A stretch of DNA of 64,000 nucleotides from Myxococcus stipitatus (GCF_021412625.1 NZ_JAKCFI010000008.1:62001-126000), one strand, 5' to 3'. Numbered from the stretch's first letter, positions 9,587 to 23,712 are shown. Translations and numbers: made by a program. The notes: generated from the sequence alone by a model not told the origin.

Positions 9587-11017
9587 ATGGCCATCGAACT
9601 GCTGCTGTCGCATGCGGACACGCATGCGCCTGTCCTGGAGACAGGGCTCGAAGCCGAATCGCTCCGCGCCATCGCCTCCGTCCCATTGAGCCGTACCAGA
9701 CGCTCGCGGTACCTGCGCTCGACGGGCAACCAGAATGACCTGCGCGAGCAACGCTGGGGCCTCGTCGTCCCCGAGGGTGAGGAAGGACAACGCCTGCTGG
9801 ACCTCATCGCGCCGCTCCGGGAGCTGCGCGAGCGGGAACAAGGTGGACACTCCGCCCAGGTGTACAGGGTCCGCCGGGGAATGGACCGCGAGGCCGCCCA
9901 TCGGTGGCTGGAGAAGACCTTCGAGTGCGAACAGGTCGAGGAGGAGGACCGTCCTCGCTATCTGCTCATCCTGGGGGATCTGGACACGGTCTCTCTCGAG
10001 TTGCAGGAGGTGCTGTCCATCGTCGCGCTGGTGGGGCGCCTCGTGTTTCCCACCGACGACGGCTACCGGGCCTATGTGGCCAAGGTGCTGCGCTGGGCCG
10101 AGCACCCTTCGGCGGCGAGACGGGCACACCCGCTCTTCTACACGGCGCGAGACGGGAGCGCGGCGGCGAGGCTGGGGCACGACCTGCTGATGAAACCCTG
10201 TGCCGAAATGGCGTTGGAGCGCCCGGAGACGCGGCGTCGCCACATGGAGCCGCCCGTGTCCTGCGTCGAGACAGGCGAAGGGACGGGCACGGCGGTGGAG
10301 CGATTCCTGCGATTCGCCTCCGAGGCCACGCCCTCGGTGCTGCTCTCGCTGAGCCATGGCCTGGGCCCGCCCTCCAGCGGAAACTGGGCATCCATCGAGC
10401 AGCAACGGGCCTTGCAGGGAGCCCTCGTCCTCGCGCGTGGCCAGGTGCTGACCTCCGAGGCCGTCGCGGACGTGCCGTTCCTGCCAGGGGGCGTCTGGTT
10501 CGGTCTCGCCTGCTTCAGCGCGGGAACACCCGCGCACAGCCTCTTTGCTCCGTGGCTCCAGGAGCTGCCGGAGCTCAACGCGACGGTGGCGCGATTCGCA
10601 CAGACCTCGCACCACGGGCCGGATGGGCAGCCTTTCATCGCCGCGCTACCTCAGGCCGCGCTCGCGAACCCAGAGGGCCCGCTCGCCGTGGTGGGACACA
10701 TCGACCTCGCCTGGACCACCAGCTTCAGCCAGCAGGGCAGCTCGCGTCACAAGAAGTTCCGGAACCTCATCGAGGCGATATGCCAACGGAGCCGGGTGGG
10801 GGCCGCCCTGACGTACCTGCTCGCCCCGGCCAACCGACTGGAGCGCTGGCAGGCCGCGAGCGCCCAAGACGCGTCCAAGGCAAAGAAGGCGCAGCGGCGC
10901 GCGCGAACCAGTGACTCGGACCTGGCCTTCCGCTGGCTCCAGTACCACGACCTCGCCAGCTACGTGCTCCTGGGCGACCCCGCGGTCCACCTGCCGTTGG
11001 TCGCTCCTCCGCCCTGA
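9587..11017 (+). CDS. Caspase-fold (clan CD, C25/CHAT-like) cysteine protease candidate
   Basis: 476 residues, apparently cytoplasmic. The C-terminal half shows a clan CD layout: a hydrophobic strand ending in His257 (VLLSLSHGLG), a second strand ending in Cys309 (VWFGLACFSAGTP), then a GHIDLAW strand. The 52-residue His-Cys spacing fits CHAT and gingipain-type folds. The N-terminal 230 residues have no recognised domain. The start has an adjacent GAGGGGCGAGCC ribosome site and follows the previous gene by 13 bp. Two different caspase-fold proteins in one operon suggests a proteolytic cascade or a paired sensor and effector. It could instead be an inactive scaffold. Confidence 0.72.
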   Translation: MAIELLLSHADTHAPVLETGLEAESLRAIASVPLSRTRRSRYLRSTGNQNDLREQRWGLVVPEGEEGQRLLDLIAPLRELREREQGGHSAQVYRVRRGMDREAAHRWLEKTFECEQVEEEDRPRYLLILGDLDTVSLELQEVLSIVALVGRLVFPTDDGYRAYVAKVLRWAEHPSAARRAHPLFYTARDGSAAARLGHDLLMKPCAEMALERPETRRRHMEPPVSCVETGEGTGTAVERFLRFASEATPSVLLSLSHGLGPPSSGNWASIEQQRALQGALVLARGQVLTSEAVADVPFLPGGVWFGLACFSAGTPAHSLFAPWLQELPELNATVARFAQTSHHGPDGQPFIAALPQAALANPEGPLAVVGHIDLAWTTSFSQQGSSRHKKFRNLIEAICQRSRVGAALTYLLAPANRLERWQAASAQDASKAKKAQRRARTSDSDLAFRWLQYHDLASYVLLGDPAVHLPLVAPPP

Positions 11018-11055
11018 TGTCTCGCATCCGAGGGGACGCGGAAAGGAAGGCTGCC

Positions 11056-13014
11056 ATGTCGAAGCACCGACGTCGCCGGGCCGCCGCCATCGTCTTCGTG
11101 ATGGTCGTGCTGACCTTCTCACTCACGCATGACTCCCACCGTGTCCCCTCGGGCGCCGCAAAGCACTCCACCAGTGGCGCTCGGAGCGAAGCTACCGACG
11201 CCCGCCACGCGCCGCCACCTCGCGCGGCCCAGCTGCTTCCAGATGCCTCGGTGTCCCAGCCCTCGATGTGGCTACGGGGCCGGGTCGTCTCGGCCCGAAC
11301 CGGGCTGGGCATCCCCGCCGCCACCCTCATCATCCTCCGACAGGGCAGGGCCGAAGCCATCCAGAGCACCACCACGGGGGACTTCGAGTTCGCGCCGCCA
11401 ATGCCCGGTGACTACGCCATCGTCGGTGCCTCGCACCCTGACTTCCAGCCCTTCGCGCCCGCCCATGGAAGCGATGGCATGCACTTCCAGTTCGAGCCAG
11501 GCACATCCTTCACGAACGTCACCGTCGTGCTCGCCCCACTCCTCTTCTGTGAGGGCATCGTGAGGGACGCGCAGGAACGCCCGGTGCCACGCGCGAAGGT
11601 CCACATCCTATCCACCGGTCGATGGGACCCGGCCAGCGCGCCGGCACAGCGAACCTTCGAGACCGACGACACGGGCCGCTTCCGCATCCCGCTGATTCCA
11701 GACGCCCTGATTCAAGCGGAGGCAGGGCAGGCTCACTCCCAAGTCGAGTGCCTGTGTCCCATCACCGAATGCCCTCTCCAACTCGACGTGAGCGACACCA
11801 CGCCTCCCGCGAACCTCCTCTACATCGAGGGAACCGTGCTCGACCTGCGCGGCAACCCCCTCCCCGACATCCACGTCAGCGCCACGGGGGCTGGCCTCCG
11901 CCGGGCGCGGGAGGACAACGAGCCCCCCATCAATGACGGTGGCATCGACGAAGAGCTGCTCAGCATGCTCCTGGAGATAGGCACACGCGATGAGGCCATC
12001 ACCGATGACGACGGCCACTTCGCAATCGGCCCGCTGGAGAACGAGTCCTACGACGTCTACATCTCCACGACACCCGAGGCCGTGGTCACCGTGGAGGCCG
12101 GCACCCGAGGCGTCGTCCTCGTCCTCCCCGACACAGGGCGCATCCGAGGCCATGTCTTCGCCGAGGACGACGACACCCCCGTCACGCGCTTCTCGTTCGA
12201 GGTCGAGAAGTACCGCTCCAACGGCGAGCTCGCCTGGGGACGGCTCAAGGACAGCTTCCGGCGGCGAGGCACGCTCCATGACGCCACGGGCGCCTTCGAG
12301 TTCCGCAACCTCGTCCCCGGCAGGTATCGCATCCACGTGGCGGCCCTCGGCTTCTCCGCCTCCACCCAGACCGTCGCCGTGAATACCGGCGAGACACTTC
12401 GACTCACCTTCGCGCTGAAGCGAGCCATGCCCCTCCGTGGCGTCGTCACGGACGCGGAGACCGGACGCCCCATGAGCGGCGCCATTATCGCGGCCTGGAA
12501 GGCCATGGGCGCGGGAGACTGGTACGAGGTCATGGAGATGAGCACGGTCAGCACCCATCCGCTCCTGGCGCGTACCTCCGCGGATGGCTCGTTCGAGCTG
12601 GCCTCTGGAGGCGAACCGCTCTGGGTGAGCCATGAGGGCTACAACGCGTGGGTCCTGCGAGAGTCCCCGCGTCCCGACCACGTCCTGCGGATCGCGCTCT
12701 CCCCTCGCAAGGCCGGACAGCCACCCGTCGAGGAATACGGCGGCGTGGGCATCGCCTATGCGCGGGCCCCCGGGCGCAACGACGCCTGGGTCGTCCAGCA
12801 AGTGCTCGAGGGGAGCCCCGCGGAGCGCGCGGGCATCGCCACCGGAGACCTCCTCCTCGCCGTCGACGACCTCCCCGCCATCGGCGCGGAGCTGATGCAG
12901 GTCATCGAACGAGTCCGTGGAGAACCCGGGACCCGAGTCCGCCTGCGCTTCTCCAGCGCGCACACAGGCCGCGAGTACGACGCCGTGCTCACACGGGCCC
13001 GGCTCCCGGAGTGA
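11056..13014 (+). CDS. Secreted carboxypeptidase-regulatory-like domain protein with C-terminal PDZ domain
   Basis: 652 residues. The ATG at 11056 is preferred because AAAGGAAGG lies six bases upstream and the product starts with a basic signal-anchor (KHRRRRAAAIVFVMVVLTF). Several beta-sandwich carboxypeptidase-regulatory-like modules follow, recognisable by TGxFxF and GxYxI patterns (TTTGDFEFAPPMPGDYAI, DATGAFEFRNLVPGRYRI). The last 90 residues are a PDZ domain (GVGIAYAR, then VLEGSPAERAGIATGDLLLAVDD). It is probably a periplasmic or surface binding protein and last gene of the CHAT cluster, 38 bp after its neighbour. No protease triad is seen, so the PDZ is likely for binding. Confidence 0.82.
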   Translation: MSKHRRRRAAAIVFVMVVLTFSLTHDSHRVPSGAAKHSTSGARSEATDARHAPPPRAAQLLPDASVSQPSMWLRGRVVSARTGLGIPAATLIILRQGRAEAIQSTTTGDFEFAPPMPGDYAIVGASHPDFQPFAPAHGSDGMHFQFEPGTSFTNVTVVLAPLLFCEGIVRDAQERPVPRAKVHILSTGRWDPASAPAQRTFETDDTGRFRIPLIPDALIQAEAGQAHSQVECLCPITECPLQLDVSDTTPPANLLYIEGTVLDLRGNPLPDIHVSATGAGLRRAREDNEPPINDGGIDEELLSMLLEIGTRDEAITDDDGHFAIGPLENESYDVYISTTPEAVVTVEAGTRGVVLVLPDTGRIRGHVFAEDDDTPVTRFSFEVEKYRSNGELAWGRLKDSFRRRGTLHDATGAFEFRNLVPGRYRIHVAALGFSASTQTVAVNTGETLRLTFALKRAMPLRGVVTDAETGRPMSGAIIAAWKAMGAGDWYEVMEMSTVSTHPLLARTSADGSFELASGGEPLWVSHEGYNAWVLRESPRPDHVLRIALSPRKAGQPPVEEYGGVGIAYARAPGRNDAWVVQQVLEGSPAERAGIATGDLLLAVDDLPAIGAELMQVIERVRGEPGTRVRLRFSSAHTGREYDAVLTRARLPE

Positions 13015-13029
13015 CCGCTCCCGCGTGCT

Positions 13030-15045
13030 TCAATTCCGCTTCGAGTCACTCTCGGCATCTCTCGCCGCCGCTGCCACCGCCGCCGCCGCTGCCGCCACCT
13101 CGCGGGGCCCCTCCAGCTTCTCCAGATGCTCCAGCAGGTCGAGGGCCTCCAGCAGCGCCATGAAGCACCGATTGTGCGCGGGGTTCGCGTAGTAGCGCGC
13201 GACGTCCCGGAAGTATCTGCACAGCAGGCTCGTTTCATCGAACGAGTGCTTCAGGAATCCGAACAAGAGCCCGCGAGCCTGATGGATGGGGATGGCCGTG
13301 TCCCAGAGGGCCCTGGACACGCGCTGGAGCGATGCCGCGAACTTCGTCGCCCGTCCATCCAGGGCGGGATAGAAGGTCCTCCCGCTCTTCGCCTGGGGAC
13401 CCTTCATGTACAGGAAGGGTCGGCCCCGCCCGAAGGCCAGCGGCGCGCTCCCTTCCCCCTCGAAGATGCAAGGCAGGTCCCCATAGGTGAAGCAGTAGTT
13501 GAACAGGGATTGTCGCGCCGGGCCCACAACGAGCACGAGCACCTCGTTCCCCGCCGCCTCCAGCTCGGTCGCGAGGAACCGATTGGCGTCCGTCGCCGAA
13601 TTGAAGTCCGGCATCTTCGCGACCCCGACGGACCAGTATCCCTCCCGCGCCAGCCGGCTCCGGAGTCCCACCTCGTCGATCGACGATTGGAAGACCACGA
13701 TGACCGCTGGCTTGCGCCGCTGTTCGCAGATGGAGACCATCGTCGAATAGCGATAGAGAATCTCCGCGGAGTGGTCCTCCTTCAGGCTCAGGTTCTTCGC
13801 GAGCCCATACACCCCCGCGTAGTGATAGTGACCGCTGGACAACACGGCGAAGAGACAGAGCTGGTTGTGCGTCCTCCGAGGCCACAGCAGTCGCTGCTGC
13901 TGCGAGAGGGTATGGGTCGCGAGGACGTCGTCCGAAACCGGCGTCGCCCAGCCCGTCGTGGTGCCGCCGAGCAATTGGTGGCACTCCGCGAAGGTCCTCG
14001 GGACGTGTGGCGGCAGATACGCCATCTCGGAGAAGCCATCGACCTGCCTCAGGAGGTCGACTCCCCGTGCGCGGATGGCGGGGTTGGGGTCGTTCCACAG
14101 CTCGGCGGTCGACATGAGATAGAGCATCGGCCGGCTGGGCGTGCTCAGCTCCTCGAAGCGATAGGGCTGGAGCGCGACGAAGCAATTGACCCCCATCGCC
14201 TTCGCGGGTTCGTCGAGCGCCTCGTTGTCATTGTTGTCGAAGCCTCCAGTCAGACAGAGCGGGAGGCGCTCGGTCTCGGGGTCGAAGTCTTCCCTCTCGA
14301 CCCACGTGACCGCCGGGTCCCGGTCGATCCACGGGAACATGCCCCGGAGGTCCTCCACCAGCTCCCTCCTGGCCACGACGATCTGGAACTCGCCCCGGTA
14401 GCCGATCGACCTCAACGTGTAGAGGACGTTGAGGGTGTTCGTCTGGTGGCCGTAGTTGATCGACTCCTCGATGTAGACCCGAATCCTCGGCAGCGTCCGC
14501 AAGAACGCCATCAGCCGGGGAGGAGGAGGCTGCCCGCCGTAGGCAACGACCATCGGGGCATTCACGCCGGCCCCCGCCGCGCTGGCGGTCGCGCCCCCTG
14601 TCGCCACGGGGAGCGCGCCGGAGACCAACGCCGATGCCCCGAACATCTCCAGGGGAGACAAGGACCGGCGCTCCTTGAACTCCAGTTGGGGCGGAGGGCT
14701 CGAGCTCCCATGCGACGCGCTCGCGGAGCGCTTCCCGTCCCGCTCCAGCATGAGCGCATGGACCGTCGAGTCCATGCCGCTGCCGCCAGGGGCGAACATC
14801 GCGTCCATGAAGGGGCGCGGCGCGGGGAGAAGCGGCACCGGCGCGGCGAGCAATGGCATGGGCGCGGCGAGCCTCGGGGCCGCAACCCTGGGGGCAGCGA
14901 CAGGCGGGAGTGGAGCCACCACGGGTGCACGCCGGGCCCGGGCGCCACCCGCCCTGCCGACCTGGGGCCCCGCCTCACATCGACACTCCACCACCCGCTT
15001 GTGACACCGTCGGCAGAACATGGCTTCACGCAAAGCATGAGCCAT
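13030..15045 (-). CDS. Zinc-knuckle plus Pro/Ala linker plus GT-B-like domain protein, function unknown
   Basis: 671 residues. The start contains a compact metal-binding pattern CRRCH-x6-CRC, followed by about 50 residues of repetitive Pro/Ala/Leu linker. From about residue 180 the protein looks globular: IRVYIEESINYGHQTNTLN, with alternating strands and helices, and FEGEGSAPLAFGRGRPFLYM near the C-terminus, which resembles the donor-nucleotide loop of GT-B glycosyltransferases. The tail ends in an alanine run. The ATG at 15045 is chosen; a TTG at 15072 and an ATG at 15021 are alternatives and none has a good ribosome site. It converges on the CHAT cluster with 15 bp between stops. The glycosyltransferase assignment is tentative. 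Confidence 0.7.
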   Translation of the reverse strand: MAHALREAMFCRRCHKRVVECRCEAGPQVGRAGGARARRAPVVAPLPPVAAPRVAAPRLAAPMPLLAAPVPLLPAPRPFMDAMFAPGGSGMDSTVHALMLERDGKRSASASHGSSSPPPQLEFKERRSLSPLEMFGASALVSGALPVATGGATASAAGAGVNAPMVVAYGGQPPPPRLMAFLRTLPRIRVYIEESINYGHQTNTLNVLYTLRSIGYRGEFQIVVARRELVEDLRGMFPWIDRDPAVTWVEREDFDPETERLPLCLTGGFDNNDNEALDEPAKAMGVNCFVALQPYRFEELSTPSRPMLYLMSTAELWNDPNPAIRARGVDLLRQVDGFSEMAYLPPHVPRTFAECHQLLGGTTTGWATPVSDDVLATHTLSQQQRLLWPRRTHNQLCLFAVLSSGHYHYAGVYGLAKNLSLKEDHSAEILYRYSTMVSICEQRRKPAVIVVFQSSIDEVGLRSRLAREGYWSVGVAKMPDFNSATDANRFLATELEAAGNEVLVLVVGPARQSLFNYCFTYGDLPCIFEGEGSAPLAFGRGRPFLYMKGPQAKSGRTFYPALDGRATKFAASLQRVSRALWDTAIPIHQARGLLFGFLKHSFDETSLLCRYFRDVARYYANPAHNRCFMALLEALDLLEHLEKLEGPREVAAAAAAVAAAARDAESDSKRN

Positions 15046-15154
15046 GCCAAGCTGTGAAACACTCTCCGTCAAGGCCAGACGCGATGTATCACCTGGCCTC
15101 CAACTGTCTCGGCGGGACGCAACCGCGTTACGGGAGGACGCACCGCCCCTGGCG

Positions 15155-16780
15155 TCACTCGCTCCGAGCCGCCCCCGCGCCGGGCGTCAGCGCCAGCGCG
15201 TGGATGGCCTCCGCGAGCATGCGCGTGCCCGCGTCCAGGCTCTCCAGGGAGATGGACTCGTCGGGGGCGTGGCCGGAGTACTCCTCGCCCGGGAAGCCGG
15301 GGCCGAAGTCCACGGCCTTGGGGAACAGGCGCGCGTAGGTCCCACCGCGCACGGAGGTGGGCTTCGCGTCCGGCGCGTTCCGGTGGCGCTTGTAGATGTC
15401 GAGCAGCGTGGTGACGAGCGGCCCGGAGGTATCCGCCACGTGCGCGTCGCCCACGTAGCGCTGGCCGCCCTCCTTCACGCGTCCGCCCGTGTCCCGCGCC
15501 ACGCTCGCGGCGGCCTTGTCCAGGGCGGCGTTGAACGTCGCCGCGTCCTGTCCCCGCGGCCGGCGCATGTTGACGCCCAGGCTCACCTTCCCGTCCGCCA
15601 CGCGCAGCACCGTGGGCGCGACGATGAGCGGCCCCATCAACCCGTCGTCCTGGTACGCCAGCTCCAGCTTCTTGCCGAAGTGGTCATCCGCGAACCGCGT
15701 GGCCAGCACGCGCAGCATCGCCGCGATGCCGTCGTCCTCCAATGGCAGACGCGCCGCCACGGCGGACAGCGCCCACAGCGCGTTGTGTCCCTCGTCGGCG
15801 ATGGAGGCATGCACCGCCTTGCCGTGCGCGGTCAGCACCACCGCGTCGCCGTCGCGCTTCACGTCGGCCTGGAGCGAGGGGCGCGCCATGCGCTCCTCCG
15901 CGATGGCGTCGCGCACGGCGGCCTCGGCCTGCTCGGGCGTGCGCCCCGCCACGGAGACGAGCCTCAGCGTCGCCGTCCCGGGCACCTGCGTGAGGAACTC
16001 CCCGCCCTTGACGTCCACCGCGCGCAGCGTGGCCGCCGCGCCCTTCACCGGCGCGCCCACGGGCGCCTCCAACGTCCACGCGACGAAGCCGGACTGCGCG
16101 GCCACCACCGGATAGCCGGAGTCGACCGAGATGACGTGCGTGGCCTTCGGCTCCGTCTGCGCGTACTTCGTCATGCCCGCCCAGTCGCTCTCCTCGCCGT
16201 TGCCGACGATGACGAGCACCTTCCCCTGGGGCTTCAGGCCGAGCTGCCTCGCGAAGTCGAGCGCCACCAGCGCGGACGCGAGCGGCCCCTTGTCGTCCTC
16301 CACGCCCCGGCCGTAGAGCCGGCCCTCCTGGACATAGGGCTCGAACGGCGGGCGCTTCCACTCGTGGGCGGGCGCGGGCACCACGTCGCCGTGGAACACC
16401 AGCCCCAGCCCCGGCGGGCCCTCGCCCCAGGCCAGCTCGAACACCTCGCCCCCGCCCACCGAGCGGTACGCCATGCCGTGCGCCTTCGCCCACTTCTGGA
16501 GGAAGCGCCCCATGGCGGCGACCTCCGGATTCTTCCCGGCGGGGACCTCGCTGCTCACCGTCTTGAAGCGCACCAGCTCCTGGGTCAGCGCCACCACCTC
16601 GTCCAGGGCGCAGGCGCGGACATAGGCGGCGTAGCGGTCCAGCGGGGAGGCGCCCTTCATCGCCTGCTCGGAGAAGCGGGCGGCGCGGGCCCTGGGCGCG
16701 CCCTGGCAACGGGCGTCCGACCCGGCGAGCGCGAGCGAGGGAATGGCACAGACGAGAGCGGCGGCGATGGGGAGGCGCAT
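15155..16780 (-). CDS. Exported M20-family dipeptidase (PepV-like)
   Basis: 541 residues. The start at 16780 gives a clean Sec signal peptide ending in SLALA; the in-frame upstream ATG lacks one. Metal ligands of the M20 family are visible in order: HGDVV, the bridging aspartate in GRGVEDDKGP, the catalytic GNGEESDW pair, the aspartate in SVDSGYP, and the C-terminal histidine in EYSGHAPDES. A lid domain is inserted between the two catalytic halves, as in PepV/Sapep. It probably hydrolyses dipeptides in the periplasm. It is divergent from msrA. Confidence 0.88.
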   Translation of the reverse strand: MRLPIAAALVCAIPSLALAGSDARCQGAPRARAARFSEQAMKGASPLDRYAAYVRACALDEVVALTQELVRFKTVSSEVPAGKNPEVAAMGRFLQKWAKAHGMAYRSVGGGEVFELAWGEGPPGLGLVFHGDVVPAPAHEWKRPPFEPYVQEGRLYGRGVEDDKGPLASALVALDFARQLGLKPQGKVLVIVGNGEESDWAGMTKYAQTEPKATHVISVDSGYPVVAAQSGFVAWTLEAPVGAPVKGAAATLRAVDVKGGEFLTQVPGTATLRLVSVAGRTPEQAEAAVRDAIAEERMARPSLQADVKRDGDAVVLTAHGKAVHASIADEGHNALWALSAVAARLPLEDDGIAAMLRVLATRFADDHFGKKLELAYQDDGLMGPLIVAPTVLRVADGKVSLGVNMRRPRGQDAATFNAALDKAAASVARDTGGRVKEGGQRYVGDAHVADTSGPLVTTLLDIYKRHRNAPDAKPTSVRGGTYARLFPKAVDFGPGFPGEEYSGHAPDESISLESLDAGTRMLAEAIHALALTPGAGAARSE

Positions 16781-16915
16781 GGCGGTGGGAGACCCTGGTT
16801 CAGCGGAGCAGGCCACCCTACCCGGTGACGCGTCGGTGGGTCATCGTGTCGCCCGGTCGGCGGCCCGCTCCTTCCGGGGGTGAAACCTGGAGGGGAGGCG
16901 GCTATTCCTAATGCC

Positions 16916-17572
<657 letters not shown>

Positions 17573-17968
17573 GCCACGGGGGCGCGCGACGCGCCCCCTC
17601 CTCGACCTCGCCCGGGCGCCTCGTGCCCCTGGGCTCGAAGGGCGGCGGCTCCTCGCGAAGCAGCCCCAGGCGGACGGGCCCGGCGCGACAGCTCGCGCGG
17701 CCCCCTCGCGTCGCTCACCGCATGCGCATGCCCGCACCCCACCGGCAACGCGACGCGGCACCCACCCCCCAGGCGCCAATCCTGTCTTCCAGTGCGAACA
17801 AGGTTTGGACGACTTACCGCGTTATCAGACCTTGGTTTGACTTTATTCTTCGTCCGAAGAAATAGAATCCGGCGTTGAAAGGAAAGGACCGCTCGGACAC
17901 GGCCTCGTCTCGCGACGTGCCGGCATTCCCCCTCCCCCACTTTCTCCAGCGGTCCGCTTTTCAATTCC
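17573..17968. promoter_or_regulatory. 396-bp spacer with an AT-rich promoter-like island before the GH3 gene
   Basis: The first 200 bp are GC-rich and appear empty. From about 17790 to 17880 the base composition turns AT-rich, which stands out here. It contains TTGACT (17837-17842), TAGAAT (17863-17868) and between them the palindrome TTCTTCGTCCGAAGAA (17846-17861). The 20-bp spacing between the hexamers is long for sigma70, so the exact promoter is uncertain, but the palindrome is well placed to be an operator for the glycosidase gene at 17969. Confidence 0.4.
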
Positions 17969-22432
<4,464 letters not shown>

Positions 22433-22452
22433 CGGCGAGGCGATGACACACG

Positions 22453-22489
22453 GGAGGGCGGCCGGGACGTGGACATCCGGCCGCCCTCC
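22453..22489 (+). terminator. 13-bp stem hairpin after the GH3 gene
   Basis: Arms GGAGGGCGGCCGG (22453-22465) and CCGGCCGCCCTCC (22477-22489) are perfectly complementary with an 11-base loop, 20 bp after the glycosidase stop codon. There is no T-tract. Confidence 0.65.
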
Positions 22490-22712
22490 TGGAGCCGCGG
22501 GTCCTCCGCGACGCCGGCCCGCACGGACGCCGTGGCAATGTCACGGGAGACCTCGGGTCGTCACGCGCCCCATCGAAGCCTCGTGAGTGGGACCTCGTCG
22601 CGAGCGGAGACAGGGCGCCCCTCTCTTCCGTTCGAGGGGAATGACGCGCGTTGCGCCCGCGCGCTCCTGACAACCTGACATGCCAGCGCGTCATGCACGC
22701 GCTCCGCGTCCG

Positions 22713-22727
22713 GGACACACCGTCACG
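22713..22727 (+). promoter_or_regulatory. Possible activator half-site upstream of the first PDZ gene
   Basis: GGACA-N4-GTCACG reproduces the right half of the 30-bp palindrome at 24700-24729 and lies about 55 to 70 bp upstream of the sigma54 promoter of the first PDZ gene. The left half of the palindrome is poorly conserved here, so this is only a candidate. The rest of the 404-bp spacer (22433-22836) contains the terminator above and no recognisable gene. Confidence 0.3.
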
Positions 22728-22781
22728 ACCTCACCGCTGGCGCGACGCATCGCCAGACGAGGCCATGCCCTCAGCCATCCG

Positions 22782-22797
22782 TGGCACCGTGATTGCT
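22782..22797 (+). promoter_or_regulatory. Sigma54 (-24/-12) promoter of the first GspC-like PDZ gene
   Basis: TGGCACCGTGATTGCT matches the sigma54 consensus TGGCACG-N4-TTGCW at all positions but one, with the invariant GG (22783-22784) and GC (22795-22796) ten bases apart. Transcription should begin near 22808, giving a leader of about 28 bases that contains ACAGGAGG just before the ATG at 22837. Confidence 0.7.
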
Positions 22798-22836
22798 CTG
22801 CCTCGCGCCGCCCCATCGAGGGACAGGAGGCAGGAC

Positions 22837-23703
22837 ATGGTGAGGACGCTTCTCCAGAAACACTTCTGGCTGCTGGGCTGTACCTTCCTGCTGGCCGCGG
22901 CGTTCATCGCCGCGCGCACCGTCCATGTCATCACCGAGGACTCGCTCGCCCCACCCACGCCCCGCTGGAACGACACGCCGCGAGGCGCCTCCCGACCCGA
23001 CGCCATCGCCACGCGCCCTCCTCCGCGCGTCGAGGCGCTGTCGCGACTGCTCGGCGTCTCGGCCCAGGCCGCGACCCCGAGCCCCACCACCACCACGCTC
23101 CCCCGCAGCGGACGTCGCGCGCGCCTGCTGGGCACGCTGACCTCTCGCGAAACCACCTGGTCGCTCGCCTCCATCCAGGACCTCGACACCCAGCGCGTGC
23201 GCAGCGTCCGCGTGGGTGACGCGCTCAGCGACGCCCGGGTCGTCGTCATCGAGCGCGAGCGCGTCATCGTCAGGGTCGACGGACGCGAGGAGGTCATCGA
23301 CCTCCAGCCCCCCACGCAGGCGCCCGTCGTCGCCGCCTCCTCCACGGGAGACACGAGCGGTGACGACATCCGACGCCTCGGAGAGAACGCCTACGAAATC
23401 CCAGGCCGCTTCCTGGACCTCGCCCGCTTCGCCGAGACACCCGCGCTCCAGCAGATCCGCATCATCCCCGCCGCCAGGGACGGCAAGCCCCAGGGCTTCA
23501 AGCTCTTCTCCATCCGCCAAGGCTCGCCCTACGAGAAGGCGGGCCTCCAGAACGGTGACATCCTCCAGCGCGTCAACGGCATGAGCCTGGACTCCCCGGA
23601 GAAGGCCCTCGAGGTCATCACCCTGCTCAAGAGCCAACGCCACCTCGAGCTGGAGCTCGAACGCGGTGGCACCGTCATCCGCAAGACGTACGAGGTTCGC
23701 TGA
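22837..23703 (+). CDS. GspC-like inner-membrane protein with HR-type and PDZ domains (paralogue 1)
   Basis: 288 residues. The ATG at 22837 has AGGAGG seven bases upstream. A single membrane anchor (about 8-28) is followed by a Pro-rich stretch, an HR-like domain (ARLLGTLTSRETTWSLASIQD, VRSVRVGDAL, VIERERVIVRV) and a C-terminal PDZ domain (IRIIPAARDGKPQGFKLFSI, GSPYEKAGLQNGDILQRVNG). This is the architecture of type II secretion GspC, which links the inner-membrane platform to the secretin, but no gsp operon is near. It is expressed from a sigma54 promoter and has a shorter paralogue 1.2 kb downstream. A stand-alone periplasmic adaptor is as likely as a true secretion part. Confidence 0.8.
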   Translation: MVRTLLQKHFWLLGCTFLLAAAFIAARTVHVITEDSLAPPTPRWNDTPRGASRPDAIATRPPPRVEALSRLLGVSAQAATPSPTTTTLPRSGRRARLLGTLTSRETTWSLASIQDLDTQRVRSVRVGDALSDARVVVIERERVIVRVDGREEVIDLQPPTQAPVVAASSTGDTSGDDIRRLGENAYEIPGRFLDLARFAETPALQQIRIIPAARDGKPQGFKLFSIRQGSPYEKAGLQNGDILQRVNGMSLDSPEKALEVITLLKSQRHLELELERGGTVIRKTYEVR

Positions 23704-23712
23704 GGCCCGGGC

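Noticed and set aside
22641-22694. Inverted repeat ATGACGCGC ... GCGCGTCAT
   Set aside because: Arms are 36 bp apart in very GC-rich DNA and not aligned with a promoter; probably chance.
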